A stretch of 64,000 nucleotides of DNA from an uncultured Endozoicomonas sp. (GCF_947495845.1 NZ_CANMAO010000008.1:62001-126000); one strand, 5' to 3'; shown: positions 26,365 through 35,436, counted from the stretch's first letter. The notes: generated by a model not told the origin, from the sequence alone. Made by a program: numbers and translations.

Positions 26365-27617
26365 TGGAAGCCGGAGTTTCTTCTCCAGTTGTTAACACTC
26401 TTACTTTACTGACACCCGAAACTTCGGGTGTACAGCCGGTTGATTCAAATTCCAATGCCTCAGCGGCTCAATTTTCAGAGATATACTCAATCCTCAGTAG
26501 TGCATCCTCCAGTAATTCGGTCATTGCTGCCCAACCGGAATTCAAGCTTCAACCATTGCCATTAGAAGTGGCAGTAATACCGCAATTCGAAAGAAGCCTT
26601 CCTGACGATAATTTAACGACGACTGACCAATTCACAAGATGGCAGGCAGTTGGTCAGCATAAAATGGCAGAGCTGGCAAACCATCCACTGGAAGGAATAC
26701 CGGGTTTTGAGTTTGAACAGATTACTGAGGGCGCGCCTGAAAGTGTGCACTCGCCTAATAAGCATGGTGAGCAGAATAGTAATTCTGAACTTTCAGATAG
26801 CATGCCAGTAACTCTAATTAGTATTGATGACCGTAAAGTTTCTGGCACCGTTCATGAGGATAAGTCGTCTTTTACTCAACATGAAAAACTGCTGCATTTA
26901 ACTACCGATCATGCAGTAAAAGAACGTCCAGTAAATTCGAGTTTAAAAAATTATCAGTGGCAGGACAAACCGCTGGAAACGTCTGTCCCTGTTGTAAATG
27001 AGTCGCCTGAAGACGCCTTAAAAGCGGTGATAAAGTTACCAGACGAGCCTCTGAAAAGCGTGGTGAATCAGCAGTCTTACGAGCCAGCCCATAATATTCA
27101 ATCATCCGGCCATTCATCACCCGCCACTGAAAAAGTCATTACCAAACCACCCCAAACGCTATTAGCGCCTGAGCGCACCGTAGTTTTGCAAGAGCAAGTC
27201 ATACCGCAGCGCTTAAGCTCAGCACTTATTCAGCTGATCCGGCGGGGCGAATCCGCATTGGAAGTGCGGCTTGATCCTCCGGAGCTGGGTCGGCTTTCCC
27301 TGACGATAAAGGTCGATGCAGAGACGCTTTCGCTACAGGTCAATGCCTCTTCGCCCGCTGCAAGAGAGCTGCTTGTGAACAGTTCTGACCGGTTGCGTCA
27401 GACGCTGGCGGAGCAAGGGTTATCGCTGTCAGAGATGTCAGTGGATGTTCGTTCAGAGACCGACCGTCGTAAAAGTCATTCCCGTGGTCAAAGTCCCGAC
27501 GGTACCTCTGCAGAAAGCAGTTTGATCGCCGATTGGGGGATTGATAACCGGGAGTTCCTGACCGGAGAACAGTTATTTAAATCCAGAGGCGGGCGCCTGC
27601 TGGATTATTTCGTATAA
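26364..27617 (+). CDS. fliK: Flagellar hook-length control protein FliK (LafE-type)
   Basis: A 417-residue protein with a long variable, Ser/Gln/Glu/Pro-rich N-terminal two thirds and a conserved C-terminal hook-length domain (ALEVRLDPPELGRLSLTIKV, then NASSPAARELLVNSSDRLRQTLAEQGL). FliK measures hook length and signals FlhB to switch substrates. The ATG at 26364 overlaps the preceding stop; a TTG one codon earlier adds only one residue. It is on the strand and in the order expected of a lafE-type gene. Confidence 0.9.
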   Translation: MEAGVSSPVVNTLTLLTPETSGVQPVDSNSNASAAQFSEIYSILSSASSSNSVIAAQPEFKLQPLPLEVAVIPQFERSLPDDNLTTTDQFTRWQAVGQHKMAELANHPLEGIPGFEFEQITEGAPESVHSPNKHGEQNSNSELSDSMPVTLISIDDRKVSGTVHEDKSSFTQHEKLLHLTTDHAVKERPVNSSLKNYQWQDKPLETSVPVVNESPEDALKAVIKLPDEPLKSVVNQQSYEPAHNIQSSGHSSPATEKVITKPPQTLLAPERTVVLQEQVIPQRLSSALIQLIRRGESALEVRLDPPELGRLSLTIKVDAETLSLQVNASSPAARELLVNSSDRLRQTLAEQGLSLSEMSVDVRSETDRRKSHSRGQSPDGTSAESSLIADWGIDNREFLTGEQLFKSRGGRLLDYFV

Positions 27618-27644
27618 GCAACGTCACAGCGGCAGGGAAGCAAA

Positions 27645-28106
27645 ATGGCAGAAGGGAACGAGAAGAAATCAGGCAAGGGGATGTTAATCGTGGTCTCTCT
27701 GTTGTTTGTCATTGTCTTAGCAGCGGCTGGTGGTGCGGCATGGTTTTTTATGCAGTCCAAAGAGACCGAGCAGGCTGATAACCGCTTTGCAACACCGCAC
27801 TTCATGAAGCTTGAACCGTTTGTTATCAGCCTGAAAAGTCAGAAACGTCCTCATTATCTGCAGATAAAGCTGTCTCTTATGAGTCGTGATCCTGAAGCTG
27901 TTCAGGTATTAGAAGGCTATCGTCCGATGGTGCGCAACGAACTGGTTCGATATCTCAATACACTGACTTATACCGAAGTCTTAAAGAAAGAGGCTCCGGA
28001 CGTCATCCGTGAAGCATCCATGGAGAAGGTGAATGGTTTGCTTGAAAAAGAGCAGATCAAACTGGTAGTGGATGATTTGATCATTACCGATCTGGTTGTT
28101 CAATAA
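27645..28106 (+). CDS. fliL: Flagellar basal body-associated protein FliL (LafF-type)
   Basis: FliL (153 residues) is a single-span inner membrane protein that surrounds and supports the stator. A charged N-terminus (NEKKSGKG) precedes a membrane segment (MLIVVSLLFVIVLAAAGGAAWFFM) and a periplasmic domain with LEPFVISLKSQKRPHYLQIKLSLM and RNELVRYLNTLTYTEVLK typical of FliL. GCAGGGAAG precedes the ATG. It comes directly before the sigma28 and motAB genes. Confidence 0.92.
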   Translation: MAEGNEKKSGKGMLIVVSLLFVIVLAAAGGAAWFFMQSKETEQADNRFATPHFMKLEPFVISLKSQKRPHYLQIKLSLMSRDPEAVQVLEGYRPMVRNELVRYLNTLTYTEVLKKEAPDVIREASMEKVNGLLEKEQIKLVVDDLIITDLVVQ

Positions 28107-28115
28107 GGTAGACCT

Positions 28116-28859
28116 GTGCAACAACTCAAGGGACTGAGTGCCTACAAACAGCAAAGCGGTAATGCTACCCGTGATGATTTAATCAAGGGGCATCTTGGGC
28201 TGGTTAAAAAAGTAGCATTGCATATTGCCGGTGCTCTGGGTGGTGATGTGCCTAAAGATGATTTGTTGCAGGCGGGCATGATGGGTTTGTTGGATGCGGC
28301 CAGTAAATACGAACCCGGTCGACAGATTCCCTTTGAGCAGTATGCGCGCATTCGTATCCGTGGCGCAGTGATTGATGAGTTACGGCAATGGGATTGGCGC
28401 AGCCGAACGGATAGAGAGCACGGGCAGAAGATCAGGGATGCCATACAAAAATTACAGAATCGCCAGTGCAAAGCACCCACTGAGCAGCAGATAGCGGATG
28501 AGCTGGGAGTCAGCCTGGAACGCTATAACCGCATGTTGCAGGCAGGTAGTTCAGGCGCTTTGCTAAGCCTTGATTCTCTGACTCAGGGTGAAGCCAGTGC
28601 CAGTGTGATCGAAGTAAACGACGATGATTCTGTTGAAATCATCACTGAAAGTGAAGAGGCCAGTAAAGCTCTGACGAAAGCGCTGAAAGAACTGCCAGAG
28701 CGAGAACAACAATTGATGAATCTTTATTACATCCATGAATTCAATATGAAAGAAATTGGTCAGATTCTTGAATTAACGGAAGCAAGAATATGTCAGCTTC
28801 ATCAACAGGCTCTAATGAGGTTGCGCTCATTGATGGAAGCCTGGAACAGGGAGTCATAA
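28116..28859 (+). CDS. fliA: Flagellar sigma factor FliA (LafS-type sigma28)
   Basis: A 247-residue sigma28. Region 2 contains LLQAGMMGLLDAASKYEPGRQIPFEQYARIRIRGAVIDELR (in part) and the RQWDWRSR turn; region 3 and region 4 (ELPEREQQLMNLYYIHEFNMKEIGQILELTEARICQLHQQAL, in part) follow. It would direct late flagellar genes such as fliC. The start is GTG with AAGGTAG upstream. A sigma28 encoded inside the structural cluster and directly before motA is a hallmark of lateral systems (lafS-lafT-lafU). Confidence 0.95.
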   Translation: MQQLKGLSAYKQQSGNATRDDLIKGHLGLVKKVALHIAGALGGDVPKDDLLQAGMMGLLDAASKYEPGRQIPFEQYARIRIRGAVIDELRQWDWRSRTDREHGQKIRDAIQKLQNRQCKAPTEQQIADELGVSLERYNRMLQAGSSGALLSLDSLTQGEASASVIEVNDDDSVEIITESEEASKALTKALKELPEREQQLMNLYYIHEFNMKEIGQILELTEARICQLHQQALMRLRSLMEAWNRES

Positions 28860-28860
28860 C

Positions 28861-29718
28861 ATGAAAACTATCGGGTTACTGATTCTGCTGGGTTCTATTT
28901 TCGGTGGATTTTTGATTGCCGGTGGCGAGATGGCTGCCATCTGGCAACCGGCTGAAATTTTGATGATTGCCGGCGGGGCGTTTGGCGCATTCCTGATTGC
29001 TAACCCTATGGTGATTGTCAAAGCCACCGGGCGTCACCTGATGTATATGGCTAAGGGCACCGGTTTTAATCGTGCGTATTTTGATGAGCTGTTGAGTTTG
29101 ATGTACACCCTGTTTGAAATGGCAAGAAAGAAAGGCGGTAATAAGATTCTTGAAGAACATATTGAATCACCGGACACCAGTGATGTATTTAAAAAGTATC
29201 CGCTAGTTCTGAAAACACCTCATATCTACGGATTTATTGTTGAGAACCTGCGTCTTTCATTGGTGGATGGCGTTACTCCCAAAGAATATGAACATTTGAT
29301 TGAGCAGGAAATTGGTAGCCGAGAACATGAAATGATGCGCCCTGCCATGGCGCTTCAGACAGTGGCTGATGCATTACCGGGTTTCGGTATTCTTGCTGCG
29401 GTTCTCGGTATTGTTATCACCATGGCATCAATCAACGGCCCGATGGATCAAATTGGTGCCAGCATTGCCGCAGCATTGACCGGCACCTTTCTCGGCGTGT
29501 TCTTCGCTTATGGTCTGGTTGCGCCGGCAGCGACTGCCATTGGTCATTCAACGAATGATGAGCTTCAAGCATTTGACTGCATCAAGGTTGCACTGGCCAG
29601 CTACAAATCGGGCTTTCCGCCCATTGTTGCAGTGGATTCTGGCAGAAAGATTTTATACGGTGATTGCCGTCCAACCTCCACAGAGCTGGAGAAAATGTTG
29701 GAGAATCAAGGCGGATGA
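28861..29718 (+). CDS. motA: Flagellar stator protein MotA (LafT-type)
   Basis: MotA (285 residues) is the ion-channel subunit that acts on FliG. Four membrane segments are seen (residues 3-22, 33-50, about 170-190 and 200-225) with the cytoplasmic loop between the second and third. Conserved features include EAIM-type LSLMYTLFEMARKKGGN and PGFGILAAVLGIVITM. It starts one base after the fliA stop, and its stop overlaps the motB start (ATGA). The pair with the proton-type MotB below suggests a proton-driven stator, as in known lateral systems. Confidence 0.95.
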   Translation: MKTIGLLILLGSIFGGFLIAGGEMAAIWQPAEILMIAGGAFGAFLIANPMVIVKATGRHLMYMAKGTGFNRAYFDELLSLMYTLFEMARKKGGNKILEEHIESPDTSDVFKKYPLVLKTPHIYGFIVENLRLSLVDGVTPKEYEHLIEQEIGSREHEMMRPAMALQTVADALPGFGILAAVLGIVITMASINGPMDQIGASIAAALTGTFLGVFFAYGLVAPAATAIGHSTNDELQAFDCIKVALASYKSGFPPIVAVDSGRKILYGDCRPTSTELEKMLENQGG

Positions 29719-30626
29719 AGGCGAAACGCGGCGGTGGAGGAGGTCACCATGGTGGTTCCTGGAAGGTAGCTCTTGCGGATTTTGCCATTGCCATGATGGC
29801 TTTGTTCTTATTGCTCTGGGTTCTGAATGCAACAGACGACGATACCAAATCAGCCATTGCCGCTTACTTTGAAGACCCCGGCGCTTTTCGCCATCAAACC
29901 AGTTTAAGTCCTATTGATTTTGGTGGTCAGGATTCCCTGGTAGAAATTCCCAACCCGGGCCTTAGTATGCGTGGTCGGGAAGGCCCGGAGATTATGAGTG
30001 ACGGAAATGCTGAAACTCTGAATGAAGACCCGGATTTCAAAGACCTAATGGATGAACTCCAGCGCTTGATTGGTGGTGATGATAGTACCGGAGAGTATGA
30101 AGACTTCATTTATTTGGAAAGGCTTCAGGAAGGTTTAAGAATTGTTATTTTAGATAACGACAAGCGGAATATGTTTGAGCGGGGAAGCTCGCGACTGAAC
30201 CATTTCTTTCAGGATTTACTGCTGGAGCTGGCGCCAATTCTGAATAAGGTGAACCATCGAATCATGATCAGTGGCCACACAGATAACTCAGGATTCCAGC
30301 GGCTGGATTATGGTAACTGGGAGTTATCCACAGCACGAGCCCAAGTAGCCAGAAGAACCATGACGTTTGGTGGTTACAGTGAGAATAAGATACTTATGGT
30401 TCTTGGCATGGCGGATCGGGTACCCAGAGATCCAGATAATCCTCAATCCAGTGCTAACCGTCGTATAGAAATTTTGGTGCTTGCTGAGTATATGGAGCGG
30501 CAGGTGGAGAGAATGTTTGCGCCTGTGGATGAAGAAGACTTAATTAATCACCCAGCGAATGGTACAGAGATGTATGATGCTCTCGATAGAGCAACGAGAA
30601 ATCAGTTGTACGAGAATGCACCCTAA
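29715..30626 (+). CDS. motB: Flagellar stator protein MotB (LafU-type)
   Basis: MotB (303 residues) anchors the stator to peptidoglycan. The single membrane segment carries the essential aspartate (ALADFAIAMMALFLLLWVL, Asp in LADF), matching E. coli Asp32. The C-terminal OmpA-like peptidoglycan-binding domain is seen at about residues 165-275 (ISGHTDNSGF ... LSTARAQVARRTM ... NRRIEILVL). The ATG at 29715 is chosen for its overlap with the motA stop; a longer frame adds 17 residues with no similarity. It ends the flagellar region. Confidence 0.95.
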   Translation: MKAKRGGGGGHHGGSWKVALADFAIAMMALFLLLWVLNATDDDTKSAIAAYFEDPGAFRHQTSLSPIDFGGQDSLVEIPNPGLSMRGREGPEIMSDGNAETLNEDPDFKDLMDELQRLIGGDDSTGEYEDFIYLERLQEGLRIVILDNDKRNMFERGSSRLNHFFQDLLLELAPILNKVNHRIMISGHTDNSGFQRLDYGNWELSTARAQVARRTMTFGGYSENKILMVLGMADRVPRDPDNPQSSANRRIEILVLAEYMERQVERMFAPVDEEDLINHPANGTEMYDALDRATRNQLYENAP

Positions 30627-30674
30627 CCACCTTCTTTAACCTGCCTTTGGTGACAAAGGTCAGAAGTGAAACAA

Positions 30675-30695
30675 GCCTGGCTTATATCGCCAGGC
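30675..30695. terminator. Hairpin at the convergent motB/aotM junction
   Basis: A 7-bp perfect stem GCCTGGC/GCCAGGC with a seven-base loop overlaps the end of the minus-strand aotM gene, 49 bases after the motB stop. A second small stem CCTTTG/CAAAGG lies at about 30644-30659. Together they may act as a bidirectional stop, without an obvious U tract. Confidence 0.4.
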
Positions 30696-31356
30696 GTCGT
30701 TCAAAATAAGCGATGATTTGAGTCGCAATAAAATTAATAAGCAGGTAAATACTGCCTGCGATTAGCAGTGGCTCCAATGGGCTGAAATATTCAGAAGCAA
30801 TCTCTTTATAGACGCCAGTGACGTCCATAATCGTAATGGTGCTGGCCAGTGACGAAGATTTCACCATCAGAATGACTTCATTTCCATAAGCAGGCAACGA
30901 CTGCCTTATGGCCAGTGGGAAAGTGATTCGCCGGAAGATCTGGGATTTTTTCATCCCAATGGCTGCGCCCGCCTCCAGTAAATCCAGTGGTACTGATTTT
31001 ATGCCGCCACGAATAATTTCTGCAGTATAGGCTGCGGTATTCAAAGAAAGTGCTAGCACTGCACAAAACCATGGCTCCCGGAATAGGTGCCATAAGCCGA
31101 CAGCGGTTAGCTCTTGTCGAAATTGGCCAGAGCCGTAGTAAATCAAGAAGATTTGTATCAACAGAGGCGAAGAGCGAAAAATATAAACGAAAAGATTCGC
31201 TGGCCGGTTGATAAACCAAGCCTTTTGCAATGCACCAAGAGCCACCAGTACGGCAAGAATAAAACCAATCAACAGCGATGATCCAACCAGCCCTAATGTG
31301 GTGGGCAAGGCGCTGAAAATGGCTGGAACTGATTCCGAAATAATATCCCAATCCAT
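30682..31356 (-). CDS. Polar amino acid ABC transporter permease (AotM/HisM-like)
   Basis: A 224-residue permease of the HisM/ArtM/AotM family, with five membrane segments and the EAA loop (EAGAAIGMKKSQIFRRITFPLAIRQSLP, in part), which contacts the ATPase. It follows the AotQ-like permease after one base. With the binding protein and ATPase nearby it would import arginine, ornithine or related basic amino acids. Confidence 0.88.
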   Translation of the reverse strand: MDWDIISESVPAIFSALPTTLGLVGSSLLIGFILAVLVALGALQKAWFINRPANLFVYIFRSSPLLIQIFLIYYGSGQFRQELTAVGLWHLFREPWFCAVLALSLNTAAYTAEIIRGGIKSVPLDLLEAGAAIGMKKSQIFRRITFPLAIRQSLPAYGNEVILMVKSSSLASTITIMDVTGVYKEIASEYFSPLEPLLIAGSIYLLINFIATQIIAYFERRLAI

Positions 31357-31357
31357 A

Positions 31358-32068
31358 CTAATTCACCCTGACGCCTTTCTCGGCTTTGGCTTCCAGAAAT
31401 TTATAACCTTTGTCGGACAGTGACGCTAACACCAGAAAGAGAATTAAGCCGGTTATAAAAAAGAGAAATGGCTTTTTCTCACTGCCGGCGCCCATCTGGG
31501 CAATCCGAACAATTTCAGTTAAACCAATAACAGAAATCAAAGACGTTTCTTTCAACGTCAGTTGCCAAACATTGCCGAGGCCGGGCAAGGCAAAACGTAT
31601 GGCTTGAGGTGCCAGAATACGCCTGAAACGTGAAAATGTGGGCATGCCAATGGCTTTTGCCGCTTCAATGGTGCCCACCGGAACAGCTTGAACAGCACCT
31701 CGGATCACCTCCGTAGAATAAGCGCCAGAACTTAAACCAATACAAATCACACCCATAACAAACACAGGCAGTTCAATATAGTCGTCAATACCAAAAAAAC
31801 TGTTGGCAATGCTCATTAACAACGCACTGCTGCCATAAAAAATCAGATAAATGACCAGTAGTTCAGGAATGCCCCGAACAACGGTGGTATAGACATTGGC
31901 AAAAAAAGTCAGGCTACGACGCTTGCTGAGCTTCATGGCTGCAGCAGCAATAGCAATGACCAAACCTAGAAGAAAGGAGCAACTGGCAACTGCGAGGGTC
32001 ATTAATGTTGCAAAGAAAAACTCATCCCCCCAACCTGAGTCTCCCCAGCTTAAAATCGTAGCATCCAT
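31358..32068 (-). CDS. Polar amino acid ABC transporter permease (AotQ/HisQ-like)
   Basis: A 236-residue permease with membrane segments from residue 15 and the conserved loop EAAKAIGMPTFSRFRRILAPQAIRFALPGLGN (in part). The first hydrophobic segment is FATLMTLAVASCSFLLGLVIAIAAAAM (in part). I chose the ATG at 32068, where family members begin; an upstream ATG at 32116 adds 16 residues before it. It lies between the binding-protein gene and AotM, the same order (J-Q-M) as in Pseudomonas aot. Confidence 0.88.
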   Translation of the reverse strand: MDATILSWGDSGWGDEFFFATLMTLAVASCSFLLGLVIAIAAAAMKLSKRRSLTFFANVYTTVVRGIPELLVIYLIFYGSSALLMSIANSFFGIDDYIELPVFVMGVICIGLSSGAYSTEVIRGAVQAVPVGTIEAAKAIGMPTFSRFRRILAPQAIRFALPGLGNVWQLTLKETSLISVIGLTEIVRIAQMGAGSEKKPFLFFITGLILFLVLASLSDKGYKFLEAKAEKGVRVN

Positions 32069-32154
32069 GGTTAATTTCTCTAACAGCTTTAAGACGTTGC
32101 ACCCAGTGTCGCGCAAATATACGGCACTGGGTGCTTACCATGAGTGGCTATAGA

Positions 32155-32994
32155 TTATTTAGCAGCGGCATCAAAGCCGAACCATTTTTGAGCCATAGCG
32201 GAGAGCGTACCGTCGGCAACCATGGAGTCGATAGCCACAGAGAATTGATCAGCCAGAGCCTGATCTTTTTTCCGGAAGCCCAGCCCGACGCCTTCACCAA
32301 AAGGTCCTTCAGTCACGCCTGGTCCAACAGTTAGCAGGTTTTTGCCTTCTTCTTTAGAAAGCAGCTTGTGCCAGTAGCTCATGGCAGCCAGAGCAACATC
32401 AACACGACCAGCCTGAAGGTCCAGGTCCAGCTGTTCCTGAGTGGCGTAGGTGCGAATATCGATCTCGTCTTTCAGGTATTCTTTCAGGAAGTTCAGGTGA
32501 ATGGTGCCTTTCTGAACGCCAACGGTTTTACCGTCGAGCGCCTTTTTTAGCGCCATCAGAGCGGCCTGTTCTTTGTCGTCCATATCACCAAGGGCAAGGC
32601 TGTCTACTTCGGTAGAAAAGTCTTTCAATGGCGAGTCGTCACTGACAACAAAGAACGCTGGAGAGGAGGCATAAGCACGGGAGAAGGTGATTTTTTTCTT
32701 ACGCTTGTCGGTAATGGACATGCCGGCAATGATGACATCGAATTTACCCTGCTGCAGGGAAGGAATAATGCCATCCCAAGCGGTTTGTTGCAGGCTGCAC
32801 TCAACCTTTGCCCGAGCGCAAAGCTCGTCGGCCAGCTCAATTTCAAAACCTTCCAGTTGCCCGGCGCTGTTAACGGCATTCCACGGAGGATAGGCGCCTT
32901 CGGTAGCCAGTCTGATGACATTGTCAGCCTGAGCACTCATGATGCCCATTGAAAATGCCGCAGCGAGGGCACCGGTTTTGATCAGATGTTTCAT
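32155..32994 (-). CDS. Periplasmic basic amino acid-binding protein (AotJ/ArgT-like)
   Basis: A 279-residue substrate-binding protein with a signal peptide (first 23 residues, cleaved after AQA). The SBP_bac_3 core is clear: IRLATEGAYPPWNAVNSAGQLEGFEIELADELC (in part), DGIIPSLQQGKFDVIIAGMSIT and RKKKITFSRAYASSPAFFVV. These match the lysine/arginine/ornithine/histidine-binding family. It heads the minus-strand unit J-Q-M, with its ATPase encoded divergently. Confidence 0.92.
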   Translation of the reverse strand: MKHLIKTGALAAAFSMGIMSAQADNVIRLATEGAYPPWNAVNSAGQLEGFEIELADELCARAKVECSLQQTAWDGIIPSLQQGKFDVIIAGMSITDKRKKKITFSRAYASSPAFFVVSDDSPLKDFSTEVDSLALGDMDDKEQAALMALKKALDGKTVGVQKGTIHLNFLKEYLKDEIDIRTYATQEQLDLDLQAGRVDVALAAMSYWHKLLSKEEGKNLLTVGPGVTEGPFGEGVGLGFRKKDQALADQFSVAIDSMVADGTLSAMAQKWFGFDAAAK

Positions 32995-33048
32995 AAAGAT
33001 CCTCTTAAATTCTTCTTATTCTTCTGTACAAGATATTCCCTGATCTTA

Positions 33049-33307
33049 GGGGGCGTTCCCAACTGTGCGTGCGACCAGCCGTCCATGGTTTTCGCCAGGC
33101 GAGGCACGAGCTGCGCAGTGTGGTTATTCCACATAAGCAGTGAGTAACGCTGCATGGCGAAAACCATGGACGGCCCTTCGGATTGATCACACAAACACTC
33201 ATACCGCGTTGAACCCCTTGAACAGGGAACCACCATGTCCTGCGGGATTCGCCTTGCCTGAGTGCTTGTGTGATCAACTGGTCGAACGAACAGTTGGGAA
33301 CGCCCCC
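33049..33307. mobile_element. 259-bp MITE-like element with perfect terminal inverted repeats
   Basis: The ends are exact inverted copies, GGGGGCGTTCCCAACTGT and its complement, flanked on each side by TA, as for Tc1/mariner or IS630-type insertions. Inside are two further inverted pairs: CCGTCCATGGTTTTCGCCA against TGGCGAAAACCATGGACGG (33080-33173) and TTGATCACACAAACACTCA against TGAGTGCTTGTGTGATCAA (33184-33277). It has no transposase-sized frame. It lies inside the 528-base divergent control region of aotJ and aotP; the remaining bases to 33522 probably hold the aotP promoter. Confidence 0.85.
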
Positions 33308-33522
33308 TAGACAGTATTTGAGCAAGACTATCCATTAATGGACAGTCTTGCTGCAGACGCTACTTACTAAACCATAACAATTATTCATAGACAACCAGTA
33401 AAGCGTCAACTGTCGTTTTATGGGTTGCGTATACAAAACCGGATTGCTATCTTGAAAACGCCTTGAAATGGCAAGAAATAGATCATTATAAAAACAAAGT
33501 TGATGAGAGTTGATGAGAAATT

Positions 33523-34296
33523 ATGCCAAGTACCCCTGCTGCGATTCAACTTAAAGACATCCATAAGTCCTACGGTAGCCTTGAAGTATTAAAGGGTGTC
33601 TCTCTGGATGCACATAACGGGGAAGTTATCTCCATTATAGGTTCCAGCGGCTCTGGAAAAAGCACCTTGCTTCGCTGCATTAATTTATTGGAACAGCCTA
33701 GTCAGGGCGAGATCATCATTAATGATCAGCCCCTGGAGTTGAAGGTTGGCAAGGGTGGTGATCTGGAAGCGGTCGATAAGCGACAAATTCAAGATATGCG
33801 ACAAAAGCTGGGCTTCGTCTTTCAAAATTTTAACTTATGGCCCCATATGACGGTGCTGGAAAATATCATCGAAGGCCCAACGCTGATTTTGAAGCAGGAC
33901 CGCGCAGAGGCGATCGAAAAAGCCAGAGTACTAATGGATAAAGTTGGGCTCAGTGATAAGGCCGACTTTTACCCATCCATGTTGTCTGGTGGTCAGCAGC
34001 AGCGAGTGTCTATTGCCCGGGCATTGGCTATGGAGCCTGATGCGCTGTTGTTTGATGAACCCACATCCGCACTGGACCCTGAGTTGGTCAGTGAAGTGCT
34101 GAAGGTAATTCGAGCCCTGGCTGATGAAGGGCGAACTATGCTGATCGTTACCCATGAGATGGGTTTCGCACGAGAAGTGTCCAATAAAGTGATGTTTCTC
34201 CATGAAGGGAAAGTTGAAGAGTTTGGTACCCCGGAACAGGTCTTTGACAACCCAACCTCTCAGCGTTGCCGGGAATTCCTTTCTTCCGTTCTTTGA
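33523..34296 (+). CDS. Basic amino acid ABC transporter ATPase (AotP/HisP-like)
   Basis: A 257-residue polar amino acid transporter ATPase. Walker A is GSSGSGKST, the signature is LSGGQQQRVSIARAL and Walker B reads ALLFDEPTSALDP, with the H-loop in IVTHEMGF. It is divergent from the permease and binding-protein genes and followed after 18 bases by an aspartoacylase-family gene. Together these five genes reproduce the Pseudomonas aotJQMOP set in a split arrangement. Confidence 0.94.
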   Translation: MPSTPAAIQLKDIHKSYGSLEVLKGVSLDAHNGEVISIIGSSGSGKSTLLRCINLLEQPSQGEIIINDQPLELKVGKGGDLEAVDKRQIQDMRQKLGFVFQNFNLWPHMTVLENIIEGPTLILKQDRAEAIEKARVLMDKVGLSDKADFYPSMLSGGQQQRVSIARALAMEPDALLFDEPTSALDPELVSEVLKVIRALADEGRTMLIVTHEMGFAREVSNKVMFLHEGKVEEFGTPEQVFDNPTSQRCREFLSSVL

Positions 34297-34314
34297 TATG
34301 TCCAGAGTAGGAAA

Positions 34315-35436
34315 ATGACTCACACCATTTCAACCATCCCGTTACTGTCGCCAACACCGGGTATTCAAAGGCACTTGAAAGTCCATCGATTTGGTCAGGA
34401 ACGATCTGGCCTGAAAGTCTATCTTCAAGCGGCACTCCATGCGGACGAATGGCCGGGATTGTTAACTTTACAGCACCTGATCGGCCTTCTGAAAAAGGTG
34501 GATCAGCGCGGTGGTATCAATGGTGAGGTGGTTATCGTCCCCTATGCAAATCCGATAGGGATGGATCAACGAATCAATGGTGTGGTGCTGGGTAGGCATT
34601 CTTTCAGTGCGCAGGGCAATTTCAATAGAGATTGGCCGGATCTCAGCAACGTTGCTATTGAAGCTGCCGAGCATAGCAATAGCGAAAATAAAGCCCCCGC
34701 CATTAAACAGGCATTGAAAAAAGCAGTAGGCAGGTTGCAGAAAACAACACCGCTGGATGAATTAAAAGCCGTGTTGCTTCATGAATCCATTGATGCAGAT
34801 ATTGTGCTTGATGTGCACTGTGATTCAGAAGCGCTGACGCATATTTATTGCAATAAACGACAACAGACTGAAAGTCTGGAGTTGGCACAGGATGTTGCCT
34901 GTCCGGTTTTATTAATGGAAGACATGCCGGATGGAAATCCATTCGACTCAGCGCAGATCAAACCCTGGCTGGCAGTTGAACATTTAGGTGTACCCATGGG
35001 GTGTCACTCTGTGACGTTGGAGTTGAGAGGTCAGTCCGATGTCAGTGATCAGTTGGCGAAACCGGATGCGGAAGGCATCCTGCGGTTTCTGGCAAGGCGG
35101 GGCGTGATCAGTGAAGCTCCGACAGAAATAGCGGCTATTGAAATACAGCAAAGTAACCTTGAAGCCGTAGACAGTGTGCGAAGCCCGGGTGCCGGCATTA
35201 TTGTCTGGCATAAACAGTTAGGTGACGTGGTCAGACAAGGCGAAACAGTAGCCAGTATTGTCGACCCCGATGCGGACGATCCAGAAACGGGTCGCTCACT
35301 GGTTTTAGCTCGCACAACAGGCATTTTATTCTCAAGGGAGCGGGATGTACTGGTTGGACCAGGCGATCGCATCGCCAAGATTGCTGGTAATAATAATCTT
35401 GAAAATATTTACGGTGGTGGGCTGTTGTCTCTGTAA
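34315..35436 (+). CDS. Succinylglutamate desuccinylase/aspartoacylase-family protein (AotO-like)
   Basis: A 373-residue zinc carboxypeptidase-fold protein of the AstE/ASPA family. The zinc motif HADEWPG (His and Glu) is near residue 42 and the third ligand lies in VLDVHCDSE. The C-terminal 90 residues form a beta-rich, lipoyl-like part (SPGAGIIVWHKQLGDVVRQGE). In Pseudomonas aeruginosa a homologue (AotO) is encoded in the arginine/ornithine transporter operon, matching the context here. The substrate is unknown; an N-acyl amino acid or amide is likely. Confidence 0.8.
   Translation: MTHTISTIPLLSPTPGIQRHLKVHRFGQERSGLKVYLQAALHADEWPGLLTLQHLIGLLKKVDQRGGINGEVVIVPYANPIGMDQRINGVVLGRHSFSAQGNFNRDWPDLSNVAIEAAEHSNSENKAPAIKQALKKAVGRLQKTTPLDELKAVLLHESIDADIVLDVHCDSEALTHIYCNKRQQTESLELAQDVACPVLLMEDMPDGNPFDSAQIKPWLAVEHLGVPMGCHSVTLELRGQSDVSDQLAKPDAEGILRFLARRGVISEAPTEIAAIEIQQSNLEAVDSVRSPGAGIIVWHKQLGDVVRQGETVASIVDPDADDPETGRSLVLARTTGILFSRERDVLVGPGDRIAKIAGNNNLENIYGGGLLSL

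Noticed and set aside
33005-33335. Two minus-strand frames of about 110 residues within 33005-33335
   Set aside because: They run across the MITE-like element and its inverted repeats, with no ribosome-binding site or family similarity.
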